Assembly: GCA_017470055.1 (NCBI GenBank)
Contig: JAFUFD010000088.1
Location: 62,001-126,000 of the forward strand
Length of the DNA: 64,000 bases
Source: Prevotella sp.
GTDB taxonomy: Bacteria; Bacteroidota; Bacteroidia; Bacteroidales; Bacteroidaceae
Reading direction: 5' to 3'
Shown here: positions 24,569 through 32,526 of the stretch, in pieces
Numbering within the stretch: the first letter of the stretch is position 1
How the letters are laid out: the number at the start of each line of letters is the position of its first letter
The notes under the pieces: generated by a model
Told to the model about the DNA's origin: nothing
Seen by the model: the letters and a program-made list of their open reading frames with translations, nothing else
The model's database searches: none
Position numbers and translations under genes: made by a program

Positions 24569-25720
24569 ATGAAAAAGTATCTTTTAAGTTTGGCAGTGAT
24601 GCTGAGTTTTGTACTCTTAACTGCCTGTGATGACAATGACAATGGTAAGTACATCTATTCCGTACCCGTTACCAAAGGCGCATATGTCATTTGTAGTGGA
24701 AATGTCTGGAGCGGAATCCAAGGTAGTCTGACTTATATTGACTATGCTACTGGTACCGCCTCGCAGAATCAGTTTGCCGCCAAGAACGGACGTAGTCTGG
24801 GTTCTACTCCCAACAATGCTATTGTCTATGGTGACAAGATGTATATTGCCGTGACGGACGATAATACCATCGAGGTGGTGAATGCCAAGACGCTTGCTTC
24901 TATCAAGCAGATCAAGTTGACACAATTGATTGATAATGTCATCGGTGTCTCTCCACGTTGTATTACGGCAGCCGACGGCATTATCTATGTGTCTACCTAT
25001 GGCGCGTCTAATTACGACTGGGGAACTTATACTACCTCAGGTAATGGTTATGTGGCAGCGATCGACACCTTGACATTCTCGCTGAAGGACACTTATACGG
25101 TGGGTAGTTATCCAGAGGGACTTGCCGTGTCAGGTAATTACCTTGTTGTCGCTAACTCAGATTATAGTGCTGTAACCAAAGCGTCCCTCTCTGTGATTAA
25201 CCTGAGTACCAAGGCGGTGGAGTCTGTCACCAACGAAAAAATCACGAATCCTACGGCGGTCGCTATCGCAGGCTCAGACATCTACGTGTTGGATATGGGC
25301 AACTACTATGACGTGTCAGGTGGTATTCGTAAAGTAACCAGTGCTGATGATGTCACCACTTTGTTCGACTGCACGAACGCGACCTTCGTAGGAGCCAAGA
25401 TCTATGCCAGTAACTGTGTCTATGGACAGAACACGGATGGCTTTATAGTCTATGACATTTCTACAGGCAGCAAGAAAAACTATGACTCCGGCGTCAGCAA
25501 GTTCTTCTATCCTAATGTGGTGACGGCAGACCCTCTCTCTGGCAATATCTTTGTAGCCTCTTACGGTGAGGATCAGGATACTCCCAACAATCCGAGTTAT
25601 ACCACTAACGGCTATGTCGTGGAATATGACGCTAATGGTACGAAGTTGAGGGAGTACAACTGTGGCGTAGGTCCTAACGCCATCGTCTTTAATATGGGTT
25701 ATGAGGAGATAGCGTATTAA
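24569..25720 (+). CDS. btuG: Surface-lipoprotein beta-propeller, BtuG-like (DUF5074/YncE type)
   Basis: 383 aa. Lipoprotein signal MKKYLLSLAVMLSFVLLTAC (lipobox LLTAC) followed by an acidic DDNDNG stretch that resembles a surface-export tag. The rest is a series of propeller blades (YVICSGNVWSGIQGSLTYID; MYIAVTDDNTIEVVNAKT; IYVSTYGASNYDWG; LVVANSDYS; IYVLDMGNYYD; IFVASYGEDQD), compatible with a 7-bladed propeller. BtuG of Bacteroides thetaiotaomicron, a surface protein that binds B12 and passes it to BtuB, has this type of structure and gene neighbourhood. B12 binding by this protein is inferred. Its stop overlaps the btuF start (TAATG). Confidence 0.78.
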   Translation: MKKYLLSLAVMLSFVLLTACDDNDNGKYIYSVPVTKGAYVICSGNVWSGIQGSLTYIDYATGTASQNQFAAKNGRSLGSTPNNAIVYGDKMYIAVTDDNTIEVVNAKTLASIKQIKLTQLIDNVIGVSPRCITAADGIIYVSTYGASNYDWGTYTTSGNGYVAAIDTLTFSLKDTYTVGSYPEGLAVSGNYLVVANSDYSAVTKASLSVINLSTKAVESVTNEKITNPTAVAIAGSDIYVLDMGNYYDVSGGIRKVTSADDVTTLFDCTNATFVGAKIYASNCVYGQNTDGFIVYDISTGSKKNYDSGVSKFFYPNVVTADPLSGNIFVASYGEDQDTPNNPSYTTNGYVVEYDANGTKLREYNCGVGPNAIVFNMGYEEIAY

Positions 25721-26841
25721 TGCGTCGTCTCTGTCTATCTATATTCGTAACAGTGTTGCTGTCTTCCTGTGGATACCGTACAGGGTCCTCACAGGAAGAT
25801 GGTGACACCTTACGCCTAAGATATTCCACCCTGCTTTCCATCGTCCGACACAATGGCTATACAGAGGTCAATGTCCGTAACCCATGGAAGGAGGGAAAGA
25901 TTTTGCATACCTATCTCCTCGTGCCCAGAGAGGCTGAAATGCCCGACCATTTGTCGCATGGCACCATTATCCGCACTCCAGTGGAACGTGCCGCTATCTT
26001 CACTACTGTGCATTGCTCACTGATGACGACATTCGGACATGGGGAGAATATCGTGGGAGTTGCCGACTTGCAGTATATCAAGATTCCCTATATCCACGAG
26101 CAGGTTCAGAAGGGACGTATCGCTGATTGTGGAGGCGGATTGAGTCCTATCGTTGAGAAAATAATCGACGTAAAGCCCGACATCATCATGCTTTCTCCTT
26201 TTGAGAACAGTGGCGGATATGGTAAACTGGAGGAGATAGACATCCCCTTAGTAGAGTGTGCGGAATATATGGAGAACTCCCCATTGGCTCGTGCCGAGTG
26301 GATGAAATTCTATGGCATGCTTTTTGGGGAGGAGCGACAGGCAGACAGTCTCTTTGCGGTAGTTGATAGCAGTTATCAGGTGCTGAAGGCACAGGCAAAG
26401 CAGATCGGGGTAGGGCGTTCCGTCCTTATTGACAAGATGGTGGGCTCCGTATGGTATGTGCCAGGCGGAAAGAGCACCATCGGACAGATGGCACAGGATG
26501 CAGGTGCACGTTATCCCTGGGCTGACGATGAGCATAGCGGCAGCGTGTCCTTACCTTTCGAGGTGGTACTGGAGAAAGGTGGCGATGCTGAGGTGTGGGT
26601 CTACCGCTATAGCAGTGACCATACACAAAGTTATCAGGAACTGTTGAGCGAGTATCGTGGGTATAACCAGTTACAGGCTTTTGCCGACAGACAGGTCTAT
26701 GGCTGTAATGTAGAGCAGTCGCTATTCTATGAGGAATCACCTTTCCGTCCAGACTGGTTGCTCTCTGATTTCATACAAATCGCACATCCGGACATACCAA
26801 ACAATGCGCCTTTGCGTTATTATCATAAACTGAATGAGTAA
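25720..26841 (+). CDS. btuF: Cobalamin-type ABC transporter substrate-binding lipoprotein (BtuF-like)
   Basis: 373 aa. Lipoprotein signal MRRLCLSIFVTVLLSSC (lipobox LLSSC). Then a class III (PeriplasBP_2) fold: TPVERAAIFTTVHCSLMTTFG, ENIVGVADLQYIKIP, VEKIIDVKPDIIMLSPFENSGGYGKLEEIDIPLVECAEY. The connecting helix and second lobe follow to YGCNVEQSLFYEESPFRPDWLLSDF. The protein delivers cobalamin or a related corrinoid/chelate to the BtuC permease encoded next (8-bp overlap). A siderophore substrate is possible in principle; the neighbours favour cobalamin. Confidence 0.85.
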   Translation: MRRLCLSIFVTVLLSSCGYRTGSSQEDGDTLRLRYSTLLSIVRHNGYTEVNVRNPWKEGKILHTYLLVPREAEMPDHLSHGTIIRTPVERAAIFTTVHCSLMTTFGHGENIVGVADLQYIKIPYIHEQVQKGRIADCGGGLSPIVEKIIDVKPDIIMLSPFENSGGYGKLEEIDIPLVECAEYMENSPLARAEWMKFYGMLFGEERQADSLFAVVDSSYQVLKAQAKQIGVGRSVLIDKMVGSVWYVPGGKSTIGQMAQDAGARYPWADDEHSGSVSLPFEVVLEKGGDAEVWVYRYSSDHTQSYQELLSEYRGYNQLQAFADRQVYGCNVEQSLFYEESPFRPDWLLSDFIQIAHPDIPNNAPLRYYHKLNE

Positions 26842-27841
26842 GGGAACAACATACTGCCTTGGCATGACACTGGTCATCCTCCTATTGTTTGTCCTTAATC
26901 TGGTGATGGGGTCTGTCGCCATCCCAGTGGAGGACACTTTCCGTATTCTGAAGGGAGAGGAGGGTGTCAAACCCTCGTGGCAGTATATCATCCTCCAGTC
27001 ACGCCTGCCACAGGCTATTACGGCAATCCTCTGTGGCAGCGCCTTGGCAGCCAGTGGGTTGATGTTACAGACGGCATTTCGCAACCCTTTGGCAGGACCC
27101 AGCATCTTTGGTATCAACAGTGGAGCAGGCTTGGGCGTTGCCTTGGTGATGCTGTTCTTGGGAGGTAGTATCTCGGCAGGCTCTGTCAGTCTGTCGGGGT
27201 TTGTCGCTGTCTTGATAACCGCCTTTATTGGAGCGATGGCAGTGATGGTGTTGATATTTTTCTTCTCCACCATCGTCCGCAACCATGTGATGCTGCTGAT
27301 TATCGGCATCATGATAGGCTATATCGCTAATTCGGCAATCTCCCTGCTTAACTTCTTTGCGACCGATGAGGGGGTGCGCTCCTATATGGTATGGGGTATG
27401 GGCTCTTTTGGCGGTGTTTCGCTACGCATGATGCCTTATTTCGCCAGTATTACGATATTGGGGCTGATAGGCAGCCTCTTGCTGATCAAACCACTGAACG
27501 CCTTGATGCTGGGTGAACGTTATGCGGAGAACTTAGGCATCAACATCATCCGAGTGCGCAACTGGCTCCTGATAGTGACAGGTGTCCTGACGGCTATCAC
27601 CACGGCATTCTGTGGTCCTGTCGCTTTCATTGGTCTTGCCGTTCCGCATATCGCCCGACTGATACTGACTACCGACAACCATCGTTCGCTGTTGCCTGCC
27701 ACGATGCTAATGGGAGCAGTGATAGCCCTGTTGTGCAATCTCATCACCATCCTACCAGGTGAGAATGGCGTCATTCCTTTGAATGCCGTCACTCCCATGA
27801 TAGGTGCTCCCACTATCATCTATGTCATTATGAAACGATAA
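26834..27841 (+). CDS. btuC: FecCD-family ABC transporter permease (BtuC-like)
   Basis: 335 aa with about ten hydrophobic segments. Family motifs: LRGEEGVKP-type N-terminal loop, QSRLPQAITAILCGSALAASGLMLQTAFRNPLAGPSIFGINSGAGLG, and GPVAFIGLAVPHIARLILTTDNHRSLLPATMLMGAVI, where the coupling helix contacts the ATPase. It overlaps btuF by 8 bp. The ATPase gene (btuD) that normally follows is not here: a 26-codon open frame and then a convergent malic-enzyme gene occupy the space. Confidence 0.9.
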   Translation: MSKGTTYCLGMTLVILLLFVLNLVMGSVAIPVEDTFRILKGEEGVKPSWQYIILQSRLPQAITAILCGSALAASGLMLQTAFRNPLAGPSIFGINSGAGLGVALVMLFLGGSISAGSVSLSGFVAVLITAFIGAMAVMVLIFFFSTIVRNHVMLLIIGIMIGYIANSAISLLNFFATDEGVRSYMVWGMGSFGGVSLRMMPYFASITILGLIGSLLLIKPLNALMLGERYAENLGINIIRVRNWLLIVTGVLTAITTAFCGPVAFIGLAVPHIARLILTTDNHRSLLPATMLMGAVIALLCNLITILPGENGVIPLNAVTPMIGAPTIIYVIMKR

Positions 27842-27859
27842 CCTCAAAACAATATAATT

Positions 27860-27940
27860 ATGGATTTAATACATGTAATTGCTGTCATCGTACTGATCAT
27901 TCTCGGTGTCATCATCTTCAAGAATAAGAGCGAGAAGTAA
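27860..27940 (+). CDS. Putative 26-residue single-pass membrane peptide
   Basis: ATG at 27860 and TAA at 27938. The peptide has an N-terminal MDLIH, a hydrophobic stretch VIAVIVLIILGVIIF and a basic tail KNKSEK: one clear membrane span with positive residues on one side. It lies 18 bp behind btuC and ends just before the convergent malic-enzyme stop, so it could be the last cistron of the uptake operon. I do not recognise a family. It could be a transporter-associated small protein, or a chance frame. Confidence 0.45.
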   Translation: MDLIHVIAVIVLIILGVIIFKNKSEK

Positions 27941-27941
27941 A

Positions 27942-30245
27942 TTATTGCTGATTAGCGGAAATACGACTCTTGATCTTGTCGACATAGGCGTCGATAGCGG
28001 CGACTGCTACGATATTGACGACATCACGGACAGAGGCGCCAAAGTCGATGAAGTGAATCGGTTTGTTCAGTCCCATCTGGATAGGACCAATGATCTCGAC
28101 GTCAGCATCGAGCATCTGCAACATCTTATAGGAGGACCGTGCCGAAGTGAGGTTAGGGAATACGAGTGTGTTCACCTCCTTACCATTCAGTCGGGTGAAT
28201 GGATACTGCTCATCACGCAACTCACGGTCAAGGGCAAAGCCTAATTGCATCTCACCATCAATAGCGAGGTCGGGATTCTGTGCCTGCATGATCTCATTGG
28301 CACGACGAACCTTCAGTGCTCCATCAGATGTAGAACTGCCGAAATTGGAGTGAGAAATCATCGAGATAACAGGTTTCTCGTTGAAGAAACGTACGCTGGT
28401 GGCTGCCAGTTTGGCGATGTCCACCAAGGTATCAGTGTCGGGATTTTCGTTGACCAGAGTGTCAGCGATATAGAGGGTTCCTTTCTGAGAATTGATGATA
28501 TGCATGGCTCCAAAGTGATTGTACTCTGGACGGATGCCAATGACTTCCTTGACAACCTTGACGGTATTAGAGTATTTCGTGTAGAGACCTGTGATGAAGG
28601 CGTCAGCCTCACCAGTCTCCACCATCATCATACCGAAATAGTTGCGCTCGAACATCTTGTCGTTAGCCTCTTGGAAGGTATAGCCCTCACGCTGACGCTT
28701 CTCCGTCAGGATGCGGGCATAACGCTCACGACGCTCTTGCTCAGAGGGATGACGCAGATTGACAATCTCGATACCCTCGATATTCAAGTCAAGTTGCTTA
28801 GCGAGTTTCTCGATAACCTCGTCATTGCCCAACAGGATAGGATGGCAGATACCTTCCGCCTTCGCTTGTACAGCAGCCTTCAGCATAGTGGGGTGGACAG
28901 CCTCGGCAAAGACTACACGTTGCGGATGGGCTGCTGCTGTGGCATAGAGTTTCTGGGTGAGTTTGGTCTCCTGACCCAGCAAGATGCTGAGAGAGTTCTT
29001 GTACTCTTCCCAGTCCTCTATCTTCTTACGGGCCACGCCACTCTCAATGGCAGCCTTTGCCACAGCGGCGCTAACCTCGGTGATCAGACGAGGATCAACA
29101 GGTTTGGGAATGAAATAGTCACGTCCAAAACTGAGGTTGTTGACCTTATAGACATCGTTCACTACGTCAGGAACGGGTTGCTTGGCAAGGTCAGCGATAG
29201 CATAGACAGCGGCAAGTTTCATCTCCTCGTTGATTGCTGTGGCATGCACGTCCAAGGCACCACGGAAGATATAGGGAAACCCAATCACATTATTGATCTG
29301 GTTGGGATAGTCGGTACGACCCGTAGACATCAACGTGTCGGGGCGAGCCTCCATCGCATCCTCATAGGAAATCTCTGGAACAGGGTTGGCGAGGGCAAAA
29401 ATAATGGGATCCTTGGCCATGGTCTTCACCATCTCTTTCGAGAGAACATTTCCTTTTGAGAGTCCTACGAAAACATCGGCGCCATTGACCGCCTCCTCAA
29501 GGGTGTGGATGTCTGTACGTTGGGTGGCAAAGAACTTCTTCTGCTCGTTTAAGTCCTGACGAGCCACACTAATGACCCCCTTGGAGTCGAGCATGACGAT
29601 ATTCTCCTTTTGGGCACCAATAGCCATATAGAGTTTGGTGCAGGAGATTGCGGCGGCACCAGCACCATTGACGACAATCTTCACTTTCTTGATGTCCTTG
29701 CCGATTACCTCCAGCGCATTCTTCAATCCTGCTGCAGAGATAATCGCCGTACCGTGTTGGTCGTCGTGCATCACAGGGATGTCGAGTGTCTTCTTCAGCC
29801 GGTCCTCGATATAGAAGCACTCAGGAGCCTTGATATCCTCCAAGTTGATACCTCCAAAGGTAGGGGCAATACGCTCCACTGCCTCGCAAAACTTCTCAGG
29901 GTCTTTCTCGTTGACTTCGATGTCAAAAACATCAATGCCCCCGTAGATTTTAAACAACAAGCCCTTACCTTCCATGACTGGTTTGCCGCTCATAGCGCCA
30001 ATGTCGCCCAAACCAAGGACGGCAGTACCATTCGAGATAACGGCTACGAGGTTGCCTTTATCCGTATATTTATAGGCATCGTCAGGGTTCTGCTGGATTT
30101 CCAGACAAGGGTAGGCGACACCAGGAGAGTATGCCAAAGAGAGGTCTGTTTGTGTACGATAAGCCTTGGTGGGCTTTACTTCGATTTTACCAGGACGACC
30201 CGCCTCATGATATTCGAGGGCGGCTTCTTTTGAGATTTTTACCAT
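27942..30245 (-). CDS. maeB: NADP-dependent malic enzyme with C-terminal phosphotransacetylase-like domain
   Basis: 767 aa, the usual length for MaeB. The malic enzyme part (1 to about 425) has YSPGVAYPCLEI, GDIGAMSGKPVMEGK, NLEDIKAPECFYIE, DDQHGTAIISAAGLKNAL and the Rossmann loop VNGAGAAAISCTKLY. The C-terminal part (about 440-767) resembles phosphate acetyltransferase (RVVFAEAVHPTMLKAA; DGALKVRRANEIM); in MaeB this domain is regulatory rather than catalytic. It converts malate to pyruvate, producing NADPH, in the cytosol. A -7 box (CAAAATTA on the plus strand at 30291-30298) lies upstream, divergent from the TetR gene. Confidence 0.95.
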   Translation of the reverse strand: MVKISKEAALEYHEAGRPGKIEVKPTKAYRTQTDLSLAYSPGVAYPCLEIQQNPDDAYKYTDKGNLVAVISNGTAVLGLGDIGAMSGKPVMEGKGLLFKIYGGIDVFDIEVNEKDPEKFCEAVERIAPTFGGINLEDIKAPECFYIEDRLKKTLDIPVMHDDQHGTAIISAAGLKNALEVIGKDIKKVKIVVNGAGAAAISCTKLYMAIGAQKENIVMLDSKGVISVARQDLNEQKKFFATQRTDIHTLEEAVNGADVFVGLSKGNVLSKEMVKTMAKDPIIFALANPVPEISYEDAMEARPDTLMSTGRTDYPNQINNVIGFPYIFRGALDVHATAINEEMKLAAVYAIADLAKQPVPDVVNDVYKVNNLSFGRDYFIPKPVDPRLITEVSAAVAKAAIESGVARKKIEDWEEYKNSLSILLGQETKLTQKLYATAAAHPQRVVFAEAVHPTMLKAAVQAKAEGICHPILLGNDEVIEKLAKQLDLNIEGIEIVNLRHPSEQERRERYARILTEKRQREGYTFQEANDKMFERNYFGMMMVETGEADAFITGLYTKYSNTVKVVKEVIGIRPEYNHFGAMHIINSQKGTLYIADTLVNENPDTDTLVDIAKLAATSVRFFNEKPVISMISHSNFGSSTSDGALKVRRANEIMQAQNPDLAIDGEMQLGFALDRELRDEQYPFTRLNGKEVNTLVFPNLTSARSSYKMLQMLDADVEIIGPIQMGLNKPIHFIDFGASVRDVVNIVAVAAIDAYVDKIKSRISANQQ

Positions 30246-30290
30246 ATAAGTATGCAGTATTATTAATAATTACTTTTCCACTTTGCCTCG

Positions 30291-30298
30291 CAAAATTA
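30291..30298 (-). promoter_or_regulatory. -7 box of maeB
   Basis: TAATTTTG on the minus strand, about 45 bp before the start codon. Confidence 0.45.
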
Positions 30299-30340
30299 CA
30301 AAAAACTCAGCGAAAACAAATGTTTTTTTAATCTTTTTAG

Positions 30341-30348
30341 TAACTTTG
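30341..30348 (+). promoter_or_regulatory. -7 box of the TetR-type gene
   Basis: TAACTTTG fits TAnnTTTG and lies 19 bp before the ATG at 30368. Confidence 0.5.
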
Positions 30349-30367
30349 TACCGCAAATTGATTACTT

Positions 30368-30988
30368 ATGCAAGAAATAAAAGACTTGACGGCTTATCGC
30401 CTCTCTTTGAAGAACAGAATACTGGAGACCGCAACGAGTGCCTTCTACCATAAAGGTATCAAGGCTGTGAAGATGGATGATATCGCCTCCTCACTATCGA
30501 TTTCCAAACGCACACTATATGAGATTTATGGTGATAAGGAGTCTTTGCTTTTCGCCTGTGTCAAGCAGACGCATCAGGAAAGGCAGGAGTTTTTGCGTAT
30601 CTATGCAGAGCAGCATAATGTGATGGAGGTGTTATTGGAAGTTTATCGCCATAAGGTGGAGGAGTTGGAGACAGTCAATTATACAGTCTATCAGGACATA
30701 CAACTATATCCGAAAATATTGGCGTATATGGAGCAGGTGCGCATCAGTTCTCATGACTTATTTATATCCTTCATGCAACGTGGTGTGGAAGAGGGCTATT
30801 TCCGTAAGGATATCAATTACGAACTGATCGGCAGACTGTTTGATGCCATAGGGGAGTATGTGGGTAAGGAAGAGTTGTACTCCCAGTATCCCCATGAGGA
30901 ACTGCTCTCCACGCTGATGCTGGTGCCTTTCCGTGGATTCTGTACTCTCAAGGGTGTGAAGATGCTGGATTCTGTTGTCAAGAAATAA
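30368..30988 (+). CDS. TetR/AcrR family transcriptional regulator
   Basis: 206 aa. The N-terminal helix-turn-helix is clear: ILETATSAFYHKGIKAVKMDDIASSLSISKRTLYEIYGDKESLLFACV. The C-terminal helical ligand domain has no recognisable family. Proteins of this type usually repress a nearby envelope or efflux gene. Here the neighbours are maeB (divergent) and a tRNA (convergent), so the target is unclear. A bidirectional terminator follows the stop. Confidence 0.88.
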   Translation: MQEIKDLTAYRLSLKNRILETATSAFYHKGIKAVKMDDIASSLSISKRTLYEIYGDKESLLFACVKQTHQERQEFLRIYAEQHNVMEVLLEVYRHKVEELETVNYTVYQDIQLYPKILAYMEQVRISSHDLFISFMQRGVEEGYFRKDINYELIGRLFDAIGEYVGKEELYSQYPHEELLSTLMLVPFRGFCTLKGVKMLDSVVKK

Positions 30989-30989
30989 A

Positions 30990-31025
30990 AATCGGAAGAT
31001 TCCCATATATAGGAGTCTTCCGATT
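30990..31025. terminator. Hairpin terminator between the TetR gene and tRNA-Cys
   Basis: AATCGGAAGA at 30990-30999 pairs with TCTTCCGATT at 31016-31025, with further pairing inward and a T-rich tail on the plus side (CTTATTT). It may serve both converging transcripts. Confidence 0.75.
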
Positions 31026-31038
31026 CTTATTTGCTTCG

Positions 31039-31110
31039 AGGTGCCTGGCGGATTCGAACCGCCGTAGACGGTTTTGCAGACCGTTGACTAAGCCACTCAT
31101 CCAAGGCACC
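31039..31110 (-). tRNA. tRNA-Cys (GCA)
   Basis: The minus strand folds as a tRNA: acceptor GGTGCCT at 31110-31104 pairs with the AGGCACC end, anticodon stem-loop ACGGTCTGCAAAACCGT with GCA, and T-arm GGCGGTTCGAATCCGCC. No CCA is encoded. Confidence 0.95.
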
Positions 31111-31164
31111 GTTCTCAAGAAGTTATGTTACATTCGTATCTTAGCGGATGCAAAGTTAATACAT

Positions 31165-31323
31165 TTATTTGGACTGACAAAATTTTCCACCACTTTTTTT
31201 CTTCAGCGCACATCCGTCGCATCCTTTACAAGGGTCGGAGGGAGCGGTGAGACTTTTGTAAATCCTCCATGCCGCATAGCCAACGGCAAGCGTTAGGATA
31301 AGAATGACGAGAAAGATTTGCAT
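31165..31323 (-). CDS. FeoB-associated Cys-rich membrane protein
   Basis: 52 aa. One N-terminal membrane helix (MQIFLVILILTLAVGYAAW) followed by a cytosolic tail with the cysteine pattern DPCKGCDGCALKK and a last Cys in KFCQSK, the signature of the small FeoB-associated Cys-rich family. In other genomes it is linked to ferrous iron uptake. No feoAB genes are next to it here; it stands between tRNA-Cys and the lipid kinase, which starts its stop 5 bp upstream, so it may be read from the kinase transcript. Confidence 0.8.
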   Translation of the reverse strand: MQIFLVILILTLAVGYAAWRIYKSLTAPSDPCKGCDGCALKKKSGGKFCQSK

Positions 31324-31328
31324 GGAGA

Positions 31329-32366
31329 TTATAACTTGGAGAGTTTGCGAAGCATGAGTTTGTTAATCGCATGGATTTTCCTACCGCCTTTCTCTATATC
31401 CTCGCGAACATTATTTATATTATTAAATAGATCACTGAAAACATTTAGGAGAGGATTGGGCTGGCTGGTGTCCTCCACGGCATCAGGATTGGTCACAATC
31501 TTGATGCTTAAGGGCTCAATATGTACCTCTACATCCTGATCTGTCACGATGGGGTCACCGTCGTAATGGATGGCTCCTGGCTCTGAGCGGTGGATGCGGA
31601 TGCTCCGTGCCTGGAAGGTCTTGATTTTGGAGTTGTTATTCAGCGTCTTATTGAAAAGGTCGATGCTGATCTGAGGGGCTTCCATGGCAGTGAAGGGCTC
31701 CATGATGGTGATGTCCATCAGTCCGTCCTTCATGGATGCCTTGGGGGCGATGTAGGCGTTGTTCCCATATTGTGACGCATTGGCACAGGCAATCAGGAAT
31801 GCCTTATATCGACGAGCCCCCGTCTCGTCCTCCACCTCATAGGTCTCCGGCTGGTATTTCAGTCCTTCCTTCAAGACATTCTCCACATAGGTGACAGGAC
31901 CTCGTTTCCCCGCTTCCGCAAACTTCAGGGAGATAAAAGCATCGAACCCCATACCACATGTGCAGAAGAAGGGGATGCCATTGACGACACCATAGTCGAA
32001 AGCCTCTATTTGGCATTTGTTGATGATTCCGATAGCCTTACGGATATTCATGGGAATGCAGAGGTGGCGGGCAAGCCCATTGCCTGAACCGCAAGGGATA
32101 ATACCTAAGGCCGTGTTGGAGTGGGTGAGGGAACGGGCGACCTCATTGACGGTACCGTCACCACCAACAGCAACGATGACATCCACGTTCCTGTTGACAC
32201 ACTCACGAGTAATCTCTGCGGCATGACCACGATATTCCGTAGAGCGGATGTCTACCTCGAAGCGCTCAGGATCAATACCCTCTGCTATCATCTGTGGGAT
32301 GTCGTCCTTGCTATGATTGCCCGATATGGGGTTGACGATAAATGTAATATGTCTCTTGTTGCTCAT
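31329..32366 (-). CDS. Diacylglycerol kinase family lipid kinase
   Basis: About 345 aa from the ATG at 32366. I chose this start because the -7 box (CAAAAGTA on the plus strand, 32376-32383) lies just upstream, and NKRHITFIVNPISGNHSKDDIP is the normal N-terminus. Catalytic-domain motifs: VAVGGDGTVNEVARSL (ATP site), GIIPCGSGNGLARHL, and MKDGLMDITIME in the second domain. The family phosphorylates diacylglycerol, sphingosine or related lipids. Being divergent from serine palmitoyltransferase, it may act on a sphingoid base or ceramide; this is inferred from position only. Confidence 0.88.
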   Translation of the reverse strand: MSNKRHITFIVNPISGNHSKDDIPQMIAEGIDPERFEVDIRSTEYRGHAAEITRECVNRNVDVIVAVGGDGTVNEVARSLTHSNTALGIIPCGSGNGLARHLCIPMNIRKAIGIINKCQIEAFDYGVVNGIPFFCTCGMGFDAFISLKFAEAGKRGPVTYVENVLKEGLKYQPETYEVEDETGARRYKAFLIACANASQYGNNAYIAPKASMKDGLMDITIMEPFTAMEAPQISIDLFNKTLNNNSKIKTFQARSIRIHRSEPGAIHYDGDPIVTDQDVEVHIEPLSIKIVTNPDAVEDTSQPNPLLNVFSDLFNNINNVREDIEKGGRKIHAINKLMLRKLSKL

Positions 32367-32375
32367 ATTCAACTG

Positions 32376-32383
32376 CAAAAGTA
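32376..32383 (-). promoter_or_regulatory. -7 box of the lipid kinase gene
   Basis: TACTTTTG on the minus strand, about 10 bp before the chosen ATG at 32366. Confidence 0.5.
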
Positions 32384-32477
32384 CAAAATTCGGAGTAAAA
32401 TAGCAGTAAGAAAGCAATAAAATTCTATAAATTTACAATTTATCTCATAAAATGTGCACGAATTGATAAAATTTGTG

Positions 32478-32485
32478 TACCTTTG
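32478..32485 (+). promoter_or_regulatory. -7 box of the serine palmitoyltransferase gene
   Basis: TACCTTTG, 42 bp before the ATG at 32527. Confidence 0.55.
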
Positions 32486-32526
32486 CATGCTGAAAATACA
32501 AAAATAAGAAACTATACCTTATCGGA

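Noticed and set aside
26737-27312. 191-codon frame opposite btuC
   Set aside because: It mirrors conserved membrane segments of btuC and starts inside btuC; no independent evidence.
28245-29459. 404-codon plus-strand open frame opposite the malic enzyme gene
   Set aside because: It is the complement of a well conserved coding region and lacks its own promoter, start context and any family signature.
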